Assembly (NCBI GenBank): GCA_013791775.1
Contig: VMTE01000035.1
Coordinates: forward strand, 1 to 64,000
Direction of reading: 5' to 3'
Length of the DNA stretch: 64,000 bases
Source of the DNA: Hyphomonas sp.
GTDB lineage: Bacteria; Pseudomonadota; Alphaproteobacteria; Caulobacterales; Hyphomonadaceae
The translations under genes were made by a program, and so were the position numbers. The stretch's first letter is position 1; each line of letters starts with the position of its first letter. Below the pieces are notes generated by a model. That model made no database searches and was not told the origin of the DNA. It was given only the letters and a program-made list of their open reading frames with translations. Of the stretch, positions 53,101-61,117 are shown piece after piece.

Positions 53101-54261
53101 ATGACGACAGCGTCAACAACAACGCCAGCAATCTCGGGTCGCACCGACCCGAGATTTGCGGCGGTTCGCGGCGCGTTCGAGCGCAATTTCGCCGAGCACG
53201 GAGAAATCGGAGCCGGCTTTGCGGTCGTGCTCGAGGGGGTCGTGGTGGCCGATCTGTGGGGTGGTCATTCCGACGCGCAGCGGACCAAGCTCTGGGCCCC
53301 CGATACCGTCACGAATGTCTGGTCAACGACCAAAGGTGTCGCGGCAATCTGCTTTGCGATCCTCGTCGATCGTGGACAGGCTTCCTACGAAGATCAGGTT
53401 GCCAAATTCTGGCCAGAGTTTGCCGCAGCCGGCAAGGACGGGGTCACGATTGCCCAACTGCTCTCGCACCAGGCCGGACTTTGCGGCTTTGCCGAAACTG
53501 TGACGATGGAAGACATCGCGGATCAGGCGAAAGCCGAGCGTCTGCTTGCCGCGCAAGCCCCGCTTTGGACGCCCGGCGCGCAGTCCGGATATCATGCTGT
53601 CACTTACGGAACGTTGGCAAACGCCTTGTTCCGGCGCATCGAAGGCCGTTCGTTGGCGGAGTTCCTGGACGACGAGCTATCGCGTCCCCACCAGCTCGGA
53701 TTGTCAGTCGGCCTGGCAGAAGAGCGTGCTCATCTCGCGAGCGAAATCGTTGCCCCGCCCGAGCTGTCGTCCACGGATGCCAACCCCGTTTCGTCCCCGA
53801 CGCAGCAGGCAGCGCTCGCCAATCCGGTGCTGGACCCGCTGGATGCGAACAAGGCCTATTGGCGCGCGGCCCCGATTCCGTCGGTCAATGGCTTTGCAAC
53901 GGCGCGGGGACTGGCGCGTCTTTACGGCGCTCTAGCGAATGACGGGGTGCTCGACGGCGCAAAACTGATGTCTGCCGCGACGATCGCGGATGCGTCCCGA
54001 TCGAGAATCGAAGGTCAGGATCTGGTTCTCGGAATGGAGGCCCGCTGGGCGGCCGGATTCTTGCGCAATACCCACAATGTCTATGGCGACAAGTCCGCAG
54101 CCTTCGGGCATTCTGGCTGGGGCGGATCGTTTGCCTTTGCCGACCCGGAGCGTAAGTTGGGTTTGGCGTATGTGATGAACCGGATGGGTCAGAACCTGAT
54201 CGGCGATCCGCGCGGATTGGCCCTTATTGAAGCGACACTGAAATGCACTGACGCGATTTGA
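53101..54261 (+). CDS. Beta-lactamase-fold serine hydrolase (EstB-like esterase)
   Basis: 386 residues. The class C beta-lactamase/esterase fold: nucleophile Ser in VWSTTKGVAA (S-x-x-K), a Tyr in YHAVTYGTLANALFRRIEG matching the Y-x-N/S position, and a late HSGWGGSFAFADPERKLG. There is no signal peptide, so it acts in the cytoplasm. The likely role is ester hydrolysis of the compound imported by the neighbouring receptor. The ATG lies two bases after the receptor stop and the TGA overlaps the next ATG. Confidence 0.87.
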   Translation: MTTASTTTPAISGRTDPRFAAVRGAFERNFAEHGEIGAGFAVVLEGVVVADLWGGHSDAQRTKLWAPDTVTNVWSTTKGVAAICFAILVDRGQASYEDQVAKFWPEFAAAGKDGVTIAQLLSHQAGLCGFAETVTMEDIADQAKAERLLAAQAPLWTPGAQSGYHAVTYGTLANALFRRIEGRSLAEFLDDELSRPHQLGLSVGLAEERAHLASEIVAPPELSSTDANPVSSPTQQAALANPVLDPLDANKAYWRAAPIPSVNGFATARGLARLYGALANDGVLDGAKLMSAATIADASRSRIEGQDLVLGMEARWAAGFLRNTHNVYGDKSAAFGHSGWGGSFAFADPERKLGLAYVMNRMGQNLIGDPRGLALIEATLKCTDAI

Positions 54262-55055
54262 TGACCCTGCAGATTGACCGTCTTTTTGGATTGTCAGGCA
54301 AAGTCGCGCTCGTGACGGGGGGCGGCCGGGGCTTGGGGAAAATGATCGCCGAGGGGTTCATCGCCGCGGGGGCGGCGAGGGTTTACATCGCGTCGCGGAA
54401 CGCGGCGGCGCTCGAGGAGACGGCCGCGGAAATATCGGGCGAGGGGCGTTGCATTGCGCTGGCGGCGGACCTGTCTACAGTCGCCGGTTGCAAGGCGCTC
54501 GCGGCCGAGATTTCTTCGCGGGAAACCAGGCTCGATATGCTGGTCAACAATTCGGGAGCGGCCTGGGCTGCGCCGCTGGAAAATTTTCCGGAGCATGCCT
54601 GGGACAAGGTCTTCCAGTTGAACCTGAAAGCCCCTTTCTTCCTGACGGCGGCGCTGCTTCCCCTGCTGGGCGCGGCCGCCACGCCGGGTGACCCGGCGCG
54701 CATCGTCAATGTCGGGTCCGTTGCAGGTGAAGTCGCCAAGTCACTCGGAGCCTATCCCTACGGCCTTTCGAAAGGCGCCTTGCATCAGCTGACCCAGATG
54801 ATGGCAGCCGAATATGCGGCCCGCCACATCACGGCCAACGCTCTGGCGCCGGGCCGGTTTCCGAGCAAGATGACGAAGAACATCACGGAAGACGAAAATC
54901 TTTATGCGGAGGAAGTCGCCGCAATCCCACTCGGGAGATTTGGCCGGCTGGAGGACATAGCTGGCGCCGCCCTGTTCCTCACGTCAAATGCGGGAGCCTA
55001 CGTCACGGGCGTCGTGTTGCCCGTCGATGGCGGTGCCGCGCTCAACAGGGGGTAG
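54261..55055 (+). CDS. Short-chain dehydrogenase/reductase (SDR)
   Basis: 264 residues, classical SDR. NAD(P)-binding VALVTGGGRGLGKMIAEGFI, mid-chain NNSGAAWAAPL, catalytic Tyr and Lys in YPYGLSKGALHQ, with the catalytic Ser in VNVGSVAGEV. It oxidises or reduces an alcohol/ketone, perhaps released by the preceding esterase. The ATG overlaps the esterase stop as TGATG. The following 55056-55293 has no gene; an imperfect hairpin CCGGGCA/TGCCCGG at 55257-55278 lies there. Confidence 0.9.
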   Translation: MTLQIDRLFGLSGKVALVTGGGRGLGKMIAEGFIAAGAARVYIASRNAAALEETAAEISGEGRCIALAADLSTVAGCKALAAEISSRETRLDMLVNNSGAAWAAPLENFPEHAWDKVFQLNLKAPFFLTAALLPLLGAAATPGDPARIVNVGSVAGEVAKSLGAYPYGLSKGALHQLTQMMAAEYAARHITANALAPGRFPSKMTKNITEDENLYAEEVAAIPLGRFGRLEDIAGAALFLTSNAGAYVTGVVLPVDGGAALNRG

Positions 55056-55293
55056 ACGTCCGGCGCCGGATCGCGCGGCGCTGGCAGACTGACAACAGGA
55101 CTCCGCACCCAGTCCACCGCGCTAGCGGCGCCTGGCGAAGGGGGATTGCCAGGCGCCGCCCGGTGGCGGAAGCCGATCGACGGCCTCCGATACGGGATCG
55201 ACCAGTGATCAGGGAGTGGTCAATTCTCGGTGCAACAAGATGCAAGCCGACATTTTCCGGGCACTTTCACATGCCCGGATCGTGCCGCGCTTT

Positions 55294-55773
55294 CTATTTC
55301 GAGATCGATTCCAGCGACGCTTTGTAGCCAGCAGCGTGCGTGGCCTCGTCGGCCGCGATCTGGCGGAACATCGCTGCGACTTTCAGGTCACCGTCGGCTT
55401 CTGCCTGATTGGCAAAGTCGATGTACATCTTGGATGCTTCATAAGACTCGCCGGCGATCGCGTCCTTCAGATCAGCGGCATCGGTGGTGCCGAGCCCGAG
55501 CGCGTAGGCTTCGCGATCGAAGTGCTCGCTCGCTTCCACATTGGACGCTTCCCGGAACTGCTTGGCGATTTCCGGGTGCCCGGATGCTTCAGCGACTTCT
55601 GCATAACGCAGATATTTCAGGCTTGCATAGGCTTCGCCGCGCATTGCGGCATCCAGATTTGCGCGGGTCTGTTCGGAGAGGGCATTTGCTGTGGCAGGGC
55701 CTTCGGCGAATGCTGTGGACGTGAACGCCGAAAGGCCGATCATCGCGGCGACGAACGTTTTTGAGAGTTTCAT
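55294..55773 (-). CDS. Exported rubrerythrin-like ferritin-fold protein
   Basis: 159 residues with a signal peptide (MKLSKTFVAAMIGLSAFTST, cleavage near AFAEGP). The mature protein is a four-helix bundle with the diiron-type E...E-x-x-H pattern in two halves: GEAYASLKYLRYAEVAEAS and EASEHFDREAY, then GESYEASKMYIDFANQAEAD and ADEATHAAGYKAS. No C-terminal rubredoxin domain is present. Cytoplasmic rubrerythrins detoxify peroxide; periplasmic versions are less studied. AAGGAG precedes the ATG. Divergent from the PepSY gene. Confidence 0.82.
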   Translation of the reverse strand: MKLSKTFVAAMIGLSAFTSTAFAEGPATANALSEQTRANLDAAMRGEAYASLKYLRYAEVAEASGHPEIAKQFREASNVEASEHFDREAYALGLGTTDAADLKDAIAGESYEASKMYIDFANQAEADGDLKVAAMFRQIAADEATHAAGYKASLESISK

Positions 55774-56004
55774 GGAAATGCTCCTTGGGCTGAAGGCTGC
55801 GGAGGCAGCCCGGTTCATTTGACAGGTGGTTCTGACATCATTCTGACCTGAGACGAATTGCCGGCGAAAATGTCCGGACCTCCGCAGTCGATACTTTGCG
55901 GCGCTGTTTTCGGGACCAGTACGTGTCAGGCGCCTGTCAGGACTGACGGATAACCCGTCGTCAGCCGGAAAGATGCCGGCCAATCAGAAAGATGGAGCAA
56001 TCTC

Positions 56005-56280
56005 ATGAAGTCTGTTTTCAAACTTGCTGTCCTGGCTGCGGCGGTCAGCTTTGCACCGGCGGCTTTCGCTTCGCCAGAGTGTACCAAGAAACCGCAATCG
56101 GAATGGCTCACGCAAGAACAAATGAAGGAAATCATTGCAAAGATGGATTTCAAGGCCGTCAAGGTTTTCCAGATTTCTGGCAGCTGCTACGAGGTCTACG
56201 CGCACACCAAGGACGGTCACCGCGCCGAGATCTACTTCAATCCCGTGACCGGCAAGGTCGTCGAAAAGAATGTCGACTGA
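56005..56280 (+). CDS. Small exported PepSY-domain protein
   Basis: 91 residues. A signal peptide (MKSVFKLAVLAAAVSFAPAA, cleavage near AFASPE) followed by a single PepSY module: WLTQEQMKEIIAKMDFKAVK then GSCYEVYAHTKDGHRAEIYF and NPVTGKVVEKNVD. Two Cys residues. Such proteins often accompany cytochrome b561 and a two-component system in Proteobacteria, perhaps as periplasmic sensors or inhibitors. The 3' end overlaps the cytochrome b gene by 11 bases. Confidence 0.85.
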   Translation: MKSVFKLAVLAAAVSFAPAAFASPECTKKPQSEWLTQEQMKEIIAKMDFKAVKVFQISGSCYEVYAHTKDGHRAEIYFNPVTGKVVEKNVD

Positions 56281-56884
56281 AATGACCCGCCCGATCCTGG
56301 TCGCGCCTGATCTCGCCGTCTCTGAAAAAAGGACGAGGGTATGGGACCCTGTCGTTCGGATCGTCCACTGGACGGTCGTGCTCGGTGTGTTTGCGAATCT
56401 GACCGTGCTTCGCGAATCGAGCGATGCGCACCAGATCGCGGGCTATATAGTGTTTGGTGCTGTGGCCTGCCGGATCGCGTGGGGCCTGTTTGCGTCTGGT
56501 CATGCGCGGTTTTCCTCGTTCGCGCCGACTCCCGGGAAAGTCGTGAGCTATTTCAAAGCCATGCGCGAGCACAAGGCGCCGCGCTACGTAGGTCACAATC
56601 CTGCCGGTTCGGTCATGATATTCGGATTGATTTTTCTGCTACTGCTCATCAGCGTGACGGGTTGGATGATGAGCCTTGACCAGTTTTGGGGAGTTAGATG
56701 GGTAGAACAAGTTCACGAGATCGTGGCCAATTCGATCATCGTCGCCGTATTTATCCATGTGCTTGCTGCGATCCTTGTCAGTTTCAAGCACAAGGAAAAC
56801 TTGCCACTCTCGATGATCACAGGTCGAAAAAGGCCGGCTGCAGAAGGGGATGTCGATAATGCGCCTCCTGCTGGTCGAAGATAA
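56270..56884 (+). CDS. Cytochrome b561-type membrane protein
   Basis: 204 residues, four predicted membrane helices: VVRIVHWTVVLGVFANLTVL, IAGYIVFGAVACRIAWGLF, AGSVMIFGLIFLLLLISVTG and ANSIIVAVFIHVLAAILVSF. Histidines for two b haems occur at the helices (RIVHW, DAHQIAG, QVHEIVAN, FIHVLAAIL). The C-terminus is basic. It may pass electrons across the membrane to a periplasmic partner. The ATG at 56270 overlaps PepSY; an ATG at 56282 is possible. The gene runs into the response regulator. Confidence 0.85.
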   Translation: MSTEMTRPILVAPDLAVSEKRTRVWDPVVRIVHWTVVLGVFANLTVLRESSDAHQIAGYIVFGAVACRIAWGLFASGHARFSSFAPTPGKVVSYFKAMREHKAPRYVGHNPAGSVMIFGLIFLLLLISVTGWMMSLDQFWGVRWVEQVHEIVANSIIVAVFIHVLAAILVSFKHKENLPLSMITGRKRPAAEGDVDNAPPAGRR

Positions 56885-57542
56885 CCGGCGCCTTGGCACG
56901 CTGGTTGGCGATGGGCTCAGAGAGTCAGGCTATGCTGTAGATTGGGTCACGACAATCGACGAGGCGCTTGCGGTCCTTGAAACCACGCGGATCGATCTCG
57001 TGTTACTAGACCTTGGCTTGCCGGACGGGGACGGGATCGATCTCATACGGCGGTTGCGTGCCGCAAAAAAGATGACGCCCGTGCTGATCCTGACTGCACG
57101 CAGTGGGTTGAACGACCGGATTGCGGGTCTGGATTCAGGTGCGGATGACTTCCTGGTGAAGCCTTTCGCCATTGAAGAACTCTCTGCCCGGTGCAGAGCA
57201 CTTTTGCGGCGACCGGACCGAGGGTTGCAGCCTCTTCTGACACTCGGAAATGTCGTCCTGAATCCTGTGGAGCGAACTGTATCGGTCGGTGAAGACTTGC
57301 AGGAGTTCAGGCGCAAGGAGGTTGACTTGCTCGAAGTGCTTCTGCGGAGGGCGGGACACGTCGTGCCGCGTCCGGTGTTGGAAGATTCCATGTACGGCAT
57401 GAACGAAGACGTTAGTTCGAATGCCCTTGAAGCGGTGGTGTCGCGGTTGCGCCGCCACCTGAAGCAATCCGGGGCAACGGTCGAAATCCGAACGATCCAC
57501 GGCGTCGGGTATTCGATCTCCAAGCAGCCGATCCTCCCATGA
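56859..57542 (+). CDS. OmpR-family response regulator
   Basis: 227 residues. Receiver domain: RLLLVEDNRRLGTLVGDGLR with acidic pocket, LVLLDLGLPDGDGIDLIRRL with the phospho-acceptor Asp, and LTARSGLNDRIAGLDSGADD then FLVKPF (Lys). The C-terminal winged helix ends SNALEAVVSRLRRHLKQSGA and IRTIHGVGYSI. AAGGGG lies at the usual distance before the ATG at 56859. The ATGA overlap couples it to the histidine kinase. It probably controls the upstream PepSY/cytochrome b genes. Confidence 0.92.
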   Translation: MRLLLVEDNRRLGTLVGDGLRESGYAVDWVTTIDEALAVLETTRIDLVLLDLGLPDGDGIDLIRRLRAAKKMTPVLILTARSGLNDRIAGLDSGADDFLVKPFAIEELSARCRALLRRPDRGLQPLLTLGNVVLNPVERTVSVGEDLQEFRRKEVDLLEVLLRRAGHVVPRPVLEDSMYGMNEDVSSNALEAVVSRLRRHLKQSGATVEIRTIHGVGYSISKQPILP

Positions 57543-58864
57543 CGGAGCGACTTGAACCGGGTGACAAGAGGCCGGGGCTGTTCCGCCAGATCACGGTACG
57601 GCTCGCAATTTTTGCCTTGGTCTTTGCACTCGTTGACATCGGCATCGTGGTTTACACTTACCTGAGCCAGCCACAGACCCTGGCGCAGGAACTACTCGAT
57701 CTGGAAGTTTCGCGTATCGATCCCGGCTCGATCCATACGTATTCGGAGCGGTCGGATGCGTCCAACAGTTTCCGATGGACCTATACTCTGGTCGAACCGC
57801 TTCCTGTCGGAGTTGGGGCGACGTCCGGTCCTGGCAATGCTCGGCTGATCGACTGGACCAAGCGCGAGCAAATTCCGGGTGGCTACCTGATCACTGGCCT
57901 GCGATCTCTGGAAAGAGATGGCAAGGAGTTCTGGATCCGTCTCGAATTCGAAGGACACGGACTGCGCCCCTTCGCCGAAGTTATTGGAAGGGAAATCATT
58001 CAGCACGTCGCGCTGCCACTCGTGCCTTTGTCGCTCCTGCTCCTTTTGTTCAACGCACTTGCTGTCCGGAGTGTTCTGAAGCCGCTGTTCGAAGCGGAGC
58101 AGCAAGCGCTGGAAATGGATCCGGGCATACCGGGTCAGCGGTTGTCGGTGAAATCCGCTCCGCGTGAAATCACGACACTCGTTCAAGCGCTCAATGGAGC
58201 CTTCGAACGTCTCGACAAATCCGTTTCCACACTGAAGGATTTCACCGGCTTTGCAGCCCATGAGTTGCGAACCCCGCTGTCGATCATGCTGCTGACGGCT
58301 GGAAAGCTTCCGCCGGGCGAAGTTCGTCAGCAACTCAGCGACGACATCCGGTCAATGTCCCGGCTGGTCGCGCAATTGCTGGAGTTGGCGCAGGCAGAAG
58401 CACTTGTCCTGGCAGATCCACCCATCGTGAATCTCGCGGAGATCGGCAAGGCGGTTGTTGGCTCGCTTGAGGACGTCGCCCGGGCGGCCAACCAGACCCT
58501 TGTGTTTCATGATTTTGGGAATTCCGATGCCCTCGCGCATTCGGAAGCTGTCAGCCGCATCTTCCGGAACCTGATCGACAATGCGATTGCCCACGCTCCC
58601 TCTGACCGGCCGATTGAAGTCAGTGCAGGACCCGGACCGCGCCTCTCGGTCAGGGATTTTGGCCCCGGCATCGCGAACTCGGACCGCACGAATGTCTTCA
58701 AGAAGTTCTGGCAGGGAGGCACACGCAGCGAAGGCGGCGCCGGTCTCGGCCTGGGTATCGTGAAACGCCTTGTGGACGCGCTCAATGGCGAGGTGACCCT
58801 CGAACTTCCTGAAGGCGGAGGCACGAGCTTTTCGGTGAGCTTTCGTTCGGTTGACTTGAAATAG
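57539..58864 (+). CDS. Membrane sensor histidine kinase
   Basis: 441 residues. One N-terminal helix (VRLAIFALVFALVDIGIVVY), a periplasmic loop of about 115 residues, a second helix (ALPLVPLSLLLLLFNALAVR), then a cytoplasmic kinase. The H-box is FAAHELRTPLSIMLLTAGKL; the N-box FRNLIDNAIAHAP; G-boxes SVRDFGPGIAN and GGAGLGLGIVKRLVDAL. Domain order is typical of QseC-type kinases. The signal sensed by the loop is unknown. It forms a two-component system with the preceding regulator. Confidence 0.92.
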   Translation: MTERLEPGDKRPGLFRQITVRLAIFALVFALVDIGIVVYTYLSQPQTLAQELLDLEVSRIDPGSIHTYSERSDASNSFRWTYTLVEPLPVGVGATSGPGNARLIDWTKREQIPGGYLITGLRSLERDGKEFWIRLEFEGHGLRPFAEVIGREIIQHVALPLVPLSLLLLLFNALAVRSVLKPLFEAEQQALEMDPGIPGQRLSVKSAPREITTLVQALNGAFERLDKSVSTLKDFTGFAAHELRTPLSIMLLTAGKLPPGEVRQQLSDDIRSMSRLVAQLLELAQAEALVLADPPIVNLAEIGKAVVGSLEDVARAANQTLVFHDFGNSDALAHSEAVSRIFRNLIDNAIAHAPSDRPIEVSAGPGPRLSVRDFGPGIANSDRTNVFKKFWQGGTRSEGGAGLGLGIVKRLVDALNGEVTLELPEGGGTSFSVSFRSVDLK

Positions 58865-59060
58865 CGCCGGAAAAACCAAGGTGCCCGAAGCGGAGTGAAC
58901 CGTGTGAATGATGGCTGGCGATGGAACGGGTTGATCCTGATCAAGTCACTGGTCGAATATCTGGCGCAAGTGGGTATCTGTGTGGACCGTAAGTAGTTCT
59001 ACGACTGGATCTGGTGGGGCGGGACCCACCAAAGGAGCAGGTGATGAAAGGAGCGCAACG

Positions 59061-59228
59061 ATGAGTGGCTTCTTCGCCGATTTCGAGAATTTGACTGACG
59101 CAAATGGCGATGTCCGCCACCTTCTGCACACCGTTAAAAATCTGAAACCAGCGTGGACGGCGTCCACCATATGGCCGAATTCGGCGCCGGCGTCATCGGA
59201 GCATAGAGATGGCAAAATTACCCGATAG
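59061..59228 (+). CDS. Putative small protein, unknown
   Basis: 55 residues, beginning MSGFFADFENLTDANGDVRH, with a good AAAGGAG site eight bases upstream. No family recognised and no cysteine pairs. It lies in the gap before the redox operon (58865-59309), which otherwise holds only short broken frames and must contain the operon's promoter. It could be real or an accident of a ribosome-site-like sequence. Confidence 0.35.
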   Translation: MSGFFADFENLTDANGDVRHLLHTVKNLKPAWTASTIWPNSAPASSEHRDGKITR

Positions 59229-59309
59229 GGCAGGCAGGTCGCAGTCGGGCGTACCGCCGCGCTGCCTGAGGCCGCCCGAGAGCGGGTGGCGGGAACGCCG
59301 GATTGCCGG

Positions 59310-60536
59310 ATGCCCGACGTGACCGCGTTTCAGCTTTTCGGTTACATTGCCGCTGCCCTTGCCCTGCAAATCCTGTTGGCTGGAGCCATCGCCGTCTTGC
59401 GTCGCAGACCGAAGATCCGACAACTTTTGACTGACACCGCCAGTCAGAAAACCCCACAAGGCGCTTGGGTTGGTTGGCGTGATTTTCGGGTGGTGGCGCG
59501 GACTTATGAGGACCCCGCAGAAACGCAGTGTTCGTTTACGTTGGCGCCGGTTGACGGCGCGCCGCTGCCGCCTTTCATACCGGGACAGTTTCTGACCGTC
59601 AGGCTTGCAATGGACGGTCAGGGAGAACCTGCAAGGGTCGTGCGTTGCTACTCGATTTCCGATACCCCTGATCCCGGCCGGTATCGCATCACGGTCAAAC
59701 GGGCAATCGCCCCACCGGGCAAACCGGACTTGCCCGCAGGCGTTGCCTCGAGTTGGTTGCACGATCATGCGCAAGTCGGAACGATCCTGCAGTTCAGAGC
59801 ACCTTCCGGGCAGTTCGTTTTCTCGCCGGATGCAAATGCCTCTCCGGTGTTCATTGCGGGCGGCATCGGAATTACGCCGATCCTGTCGATGCTGAAGGCA
59901 GCTCTTGCGGATCAACCAGGCCGCGCGGCGCATCTGTACTATGGTGTGCGAGGCGGGCAGGACCATGCCTTCAAAGCGGTTTTAAGCGAGCTTGCGCAGA
60001 CCCATCCGGGGCTTGATCTTCATGTTTTCTATGCTGAACCTGCGACCGGCGATGTGCAGGGACGGGACTATGATCATGCGGGGTTCATCAGTCTCGATAT
60101 GTTGAAGCAGACCCTGCCACATGGCCGGCACGCGTTCTATATCTGCGGCCCGGACCAAATGACGAAAGCCCTGATCCCGGCTCTGCTGGCTTGGGGAGTA
60201 CAGGAAGGTGACATTCACCGCGAGGCTTTCGGGCCGCAATCGGCTGCTCTGAAACCTCCGGCAGTCACAGCCTCCGGTCCGGTACTCACCGTTGGTTTCC
60301 GCCGGTCTGGCCGGACGCTGGAATGGGCGGGGCAGGACGCGAACCTGCTGGATTTTGCAGAGCGCCAATCCATTCCGGTTGATTCTGGTTGTCGCTCTGG
60401 CAGTTGCGGCACTTGCGAGACGCGCCTGATATCGGGGCGTGTTCGGTACGAAACGAAACCCGATCACGACATTGCTCCGGGTCACTGTCTGGTGTGTGTC
60501 GGTATCCCCGAAACAGCTTTGGAGTTGGACGCATGA
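59310..60536 (+). CDS. Membrane-anchored FNR-type reductase with C-terminal 2Fe-2S ferredoxin
   Basis: About 408 residues. One N-terminal helix (LFGYIAAALALQILLAGAIA), then an FAD domain (RVVRCYSISDTPDPGRYRIT), an NAD(P) domain (VFIAGGIGITPILSMLKAAL; AFYICGPDQMTKALIPALLA) and a plant-type 2Fe-2S ferredoxin: DSGCRSGSCGTCETRLISGR plus a final Cys in GHCLVCVGIP. The order FAD-NAD-2Fe-2S is that of phthalate dioxygenase reductase, but with a membrane anchor. It probably passes electrons from NAD(P)H to the membrane protein and octahaem cytochrome encoded by the next two genes. A GTG at 59286 is an alternative start. Confidence 0.87.
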   Translation: MPDVTAFQLFGYIAAALALQILLAGAIAVLRRRPKIRQLLTDTASQKTPQGAWVGWRDFRVVARTYEDPAETQCSFTLAPVDGAPLPPFIPGQFLTVRLAMDGQGEPARVVRCYSISDTPDPGRYRITVKRAIAPPGKPDLPAGVASSWLHDHAQVGTILQFRAPSGQFVFSPDANASPVFIAGGIGITPILSMLKAALADQPGRAAHLYYGVRGGQDHAFKAVLSELAQTHPGLDLHVFYAEPATGDVQGRDYDHAGFISLDMLKQTLPHGRHAFYICGPDQMTKALIPALLAWGVQEGDIHREAFGPQSAALKPPAVTASGPVLTVGFRRSGRTLEWAGQDANLLDFAERQSIPVDSGCRSGSCGTCETRLISGRVRYETKPDHDIAPGHCLVCVGIPETALELDA

Positions 60537-61117
60537 CACTGAAAGGCAGTCTGCTCGGCCGTGAAGTGGCACCGTTTTATTTGTCGCTTCTCGCCCTTCT
60601 CGCAGTCACGTTGGCGGTCGATGCGGCGCTTCATCTGCTGAACCTCGTCTGGGTAGGCAAATGGTTGGGCATACCAGGCGTGCTGCTGATCTGCGGCTCG
60701 TTCGGGTATTCGCTGAGGAAGCGCAAGCTGATCAGCCAAGGTCACCCGGCCAAGCTGTTGCGCCTGCACGAACGCATGGCGTGGGCTGGATCGTTGCTTA
60801 TCCTTGTTCATGCGGGGATCCATTTCAACGCCGTTCTGGCCTGGCTCGCTACTGGCGCGATGTTGTTGAATGTGGTCAGCGGCCTGACCGGAAAATTCCT
60901 GCTACGCCGGGCCGGCGTTCGATTGGCCGCGACGACGCAGCGGTTGCGGGATCAAGGTCTGTCGGCGCAAGACCTTGAAGACCGGCTCTACTGGGACAGC
61001 CTGACCTATGACACGGTCAAGCAGTGGCGGGTTCTGCACTATCCGATCACGCTGGCCTTCGCCGTACTAGGCACCGCGCACATCGTGAGTGCGGTCATTT
61101 TCTGGGGGTGGTCATGA
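60533..61117 (+). CDS. Membrane protein, putative haem b or quinone-linked subunit
   Basis: 194 residues with about five hydrophobic helices: YLSLLALLAVTLAVDAALHL, GIPGVLLICGSFGYSL, MAWAGSLLILVHAGIHFNAV, LAWLATGAMLLNVVSG and ITLAFAVLGTAHIVSAVIFW. Histidines lie at helix positions (AALHLLN, RLHERMAW, LVHAGIHF, HYPITLAF, TAHIVSAV), which suits haem b ligation, although no family name is certain. Its ATG overlaps the reductase stop and its stop overlaps the cytochrome start. Likely the transmembrane conduit between cytoplasmic reductase and periplasmic cytochrome. Confidence 0.68.
   Translation: MTLKGSLLGREVAPFYLSLLALLAVTLAVDAALHLLNLVWVGKWLGIPGVLLICGSFGYSLRKRKLISQGHPAKLLRLHERMAWAGSLLILVHAGIHFNAVLAWLATGAMLLNVVSGLTGKFLLRRAGVRLAATTQRLRDQGLSAQDLEDRLYWDSLTYDTVKQWRVLHYPITLAFAVLGTAHIVSAVIFWGWS

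Noticed and set aside
55257..55278. Hairpin CCGGGCA/TGCCCGG as terminator of the rubrerythrin gene
   Set aside because: No T-tract follows on the minus strand, so it does not meet the pattern of an intrinsic terminator.
58899..59000. Short GTG frame ending in VEYLAQVGICVDRK
   Set aside because: Only about 33 codons, no ribosome site, and no recognised protein.
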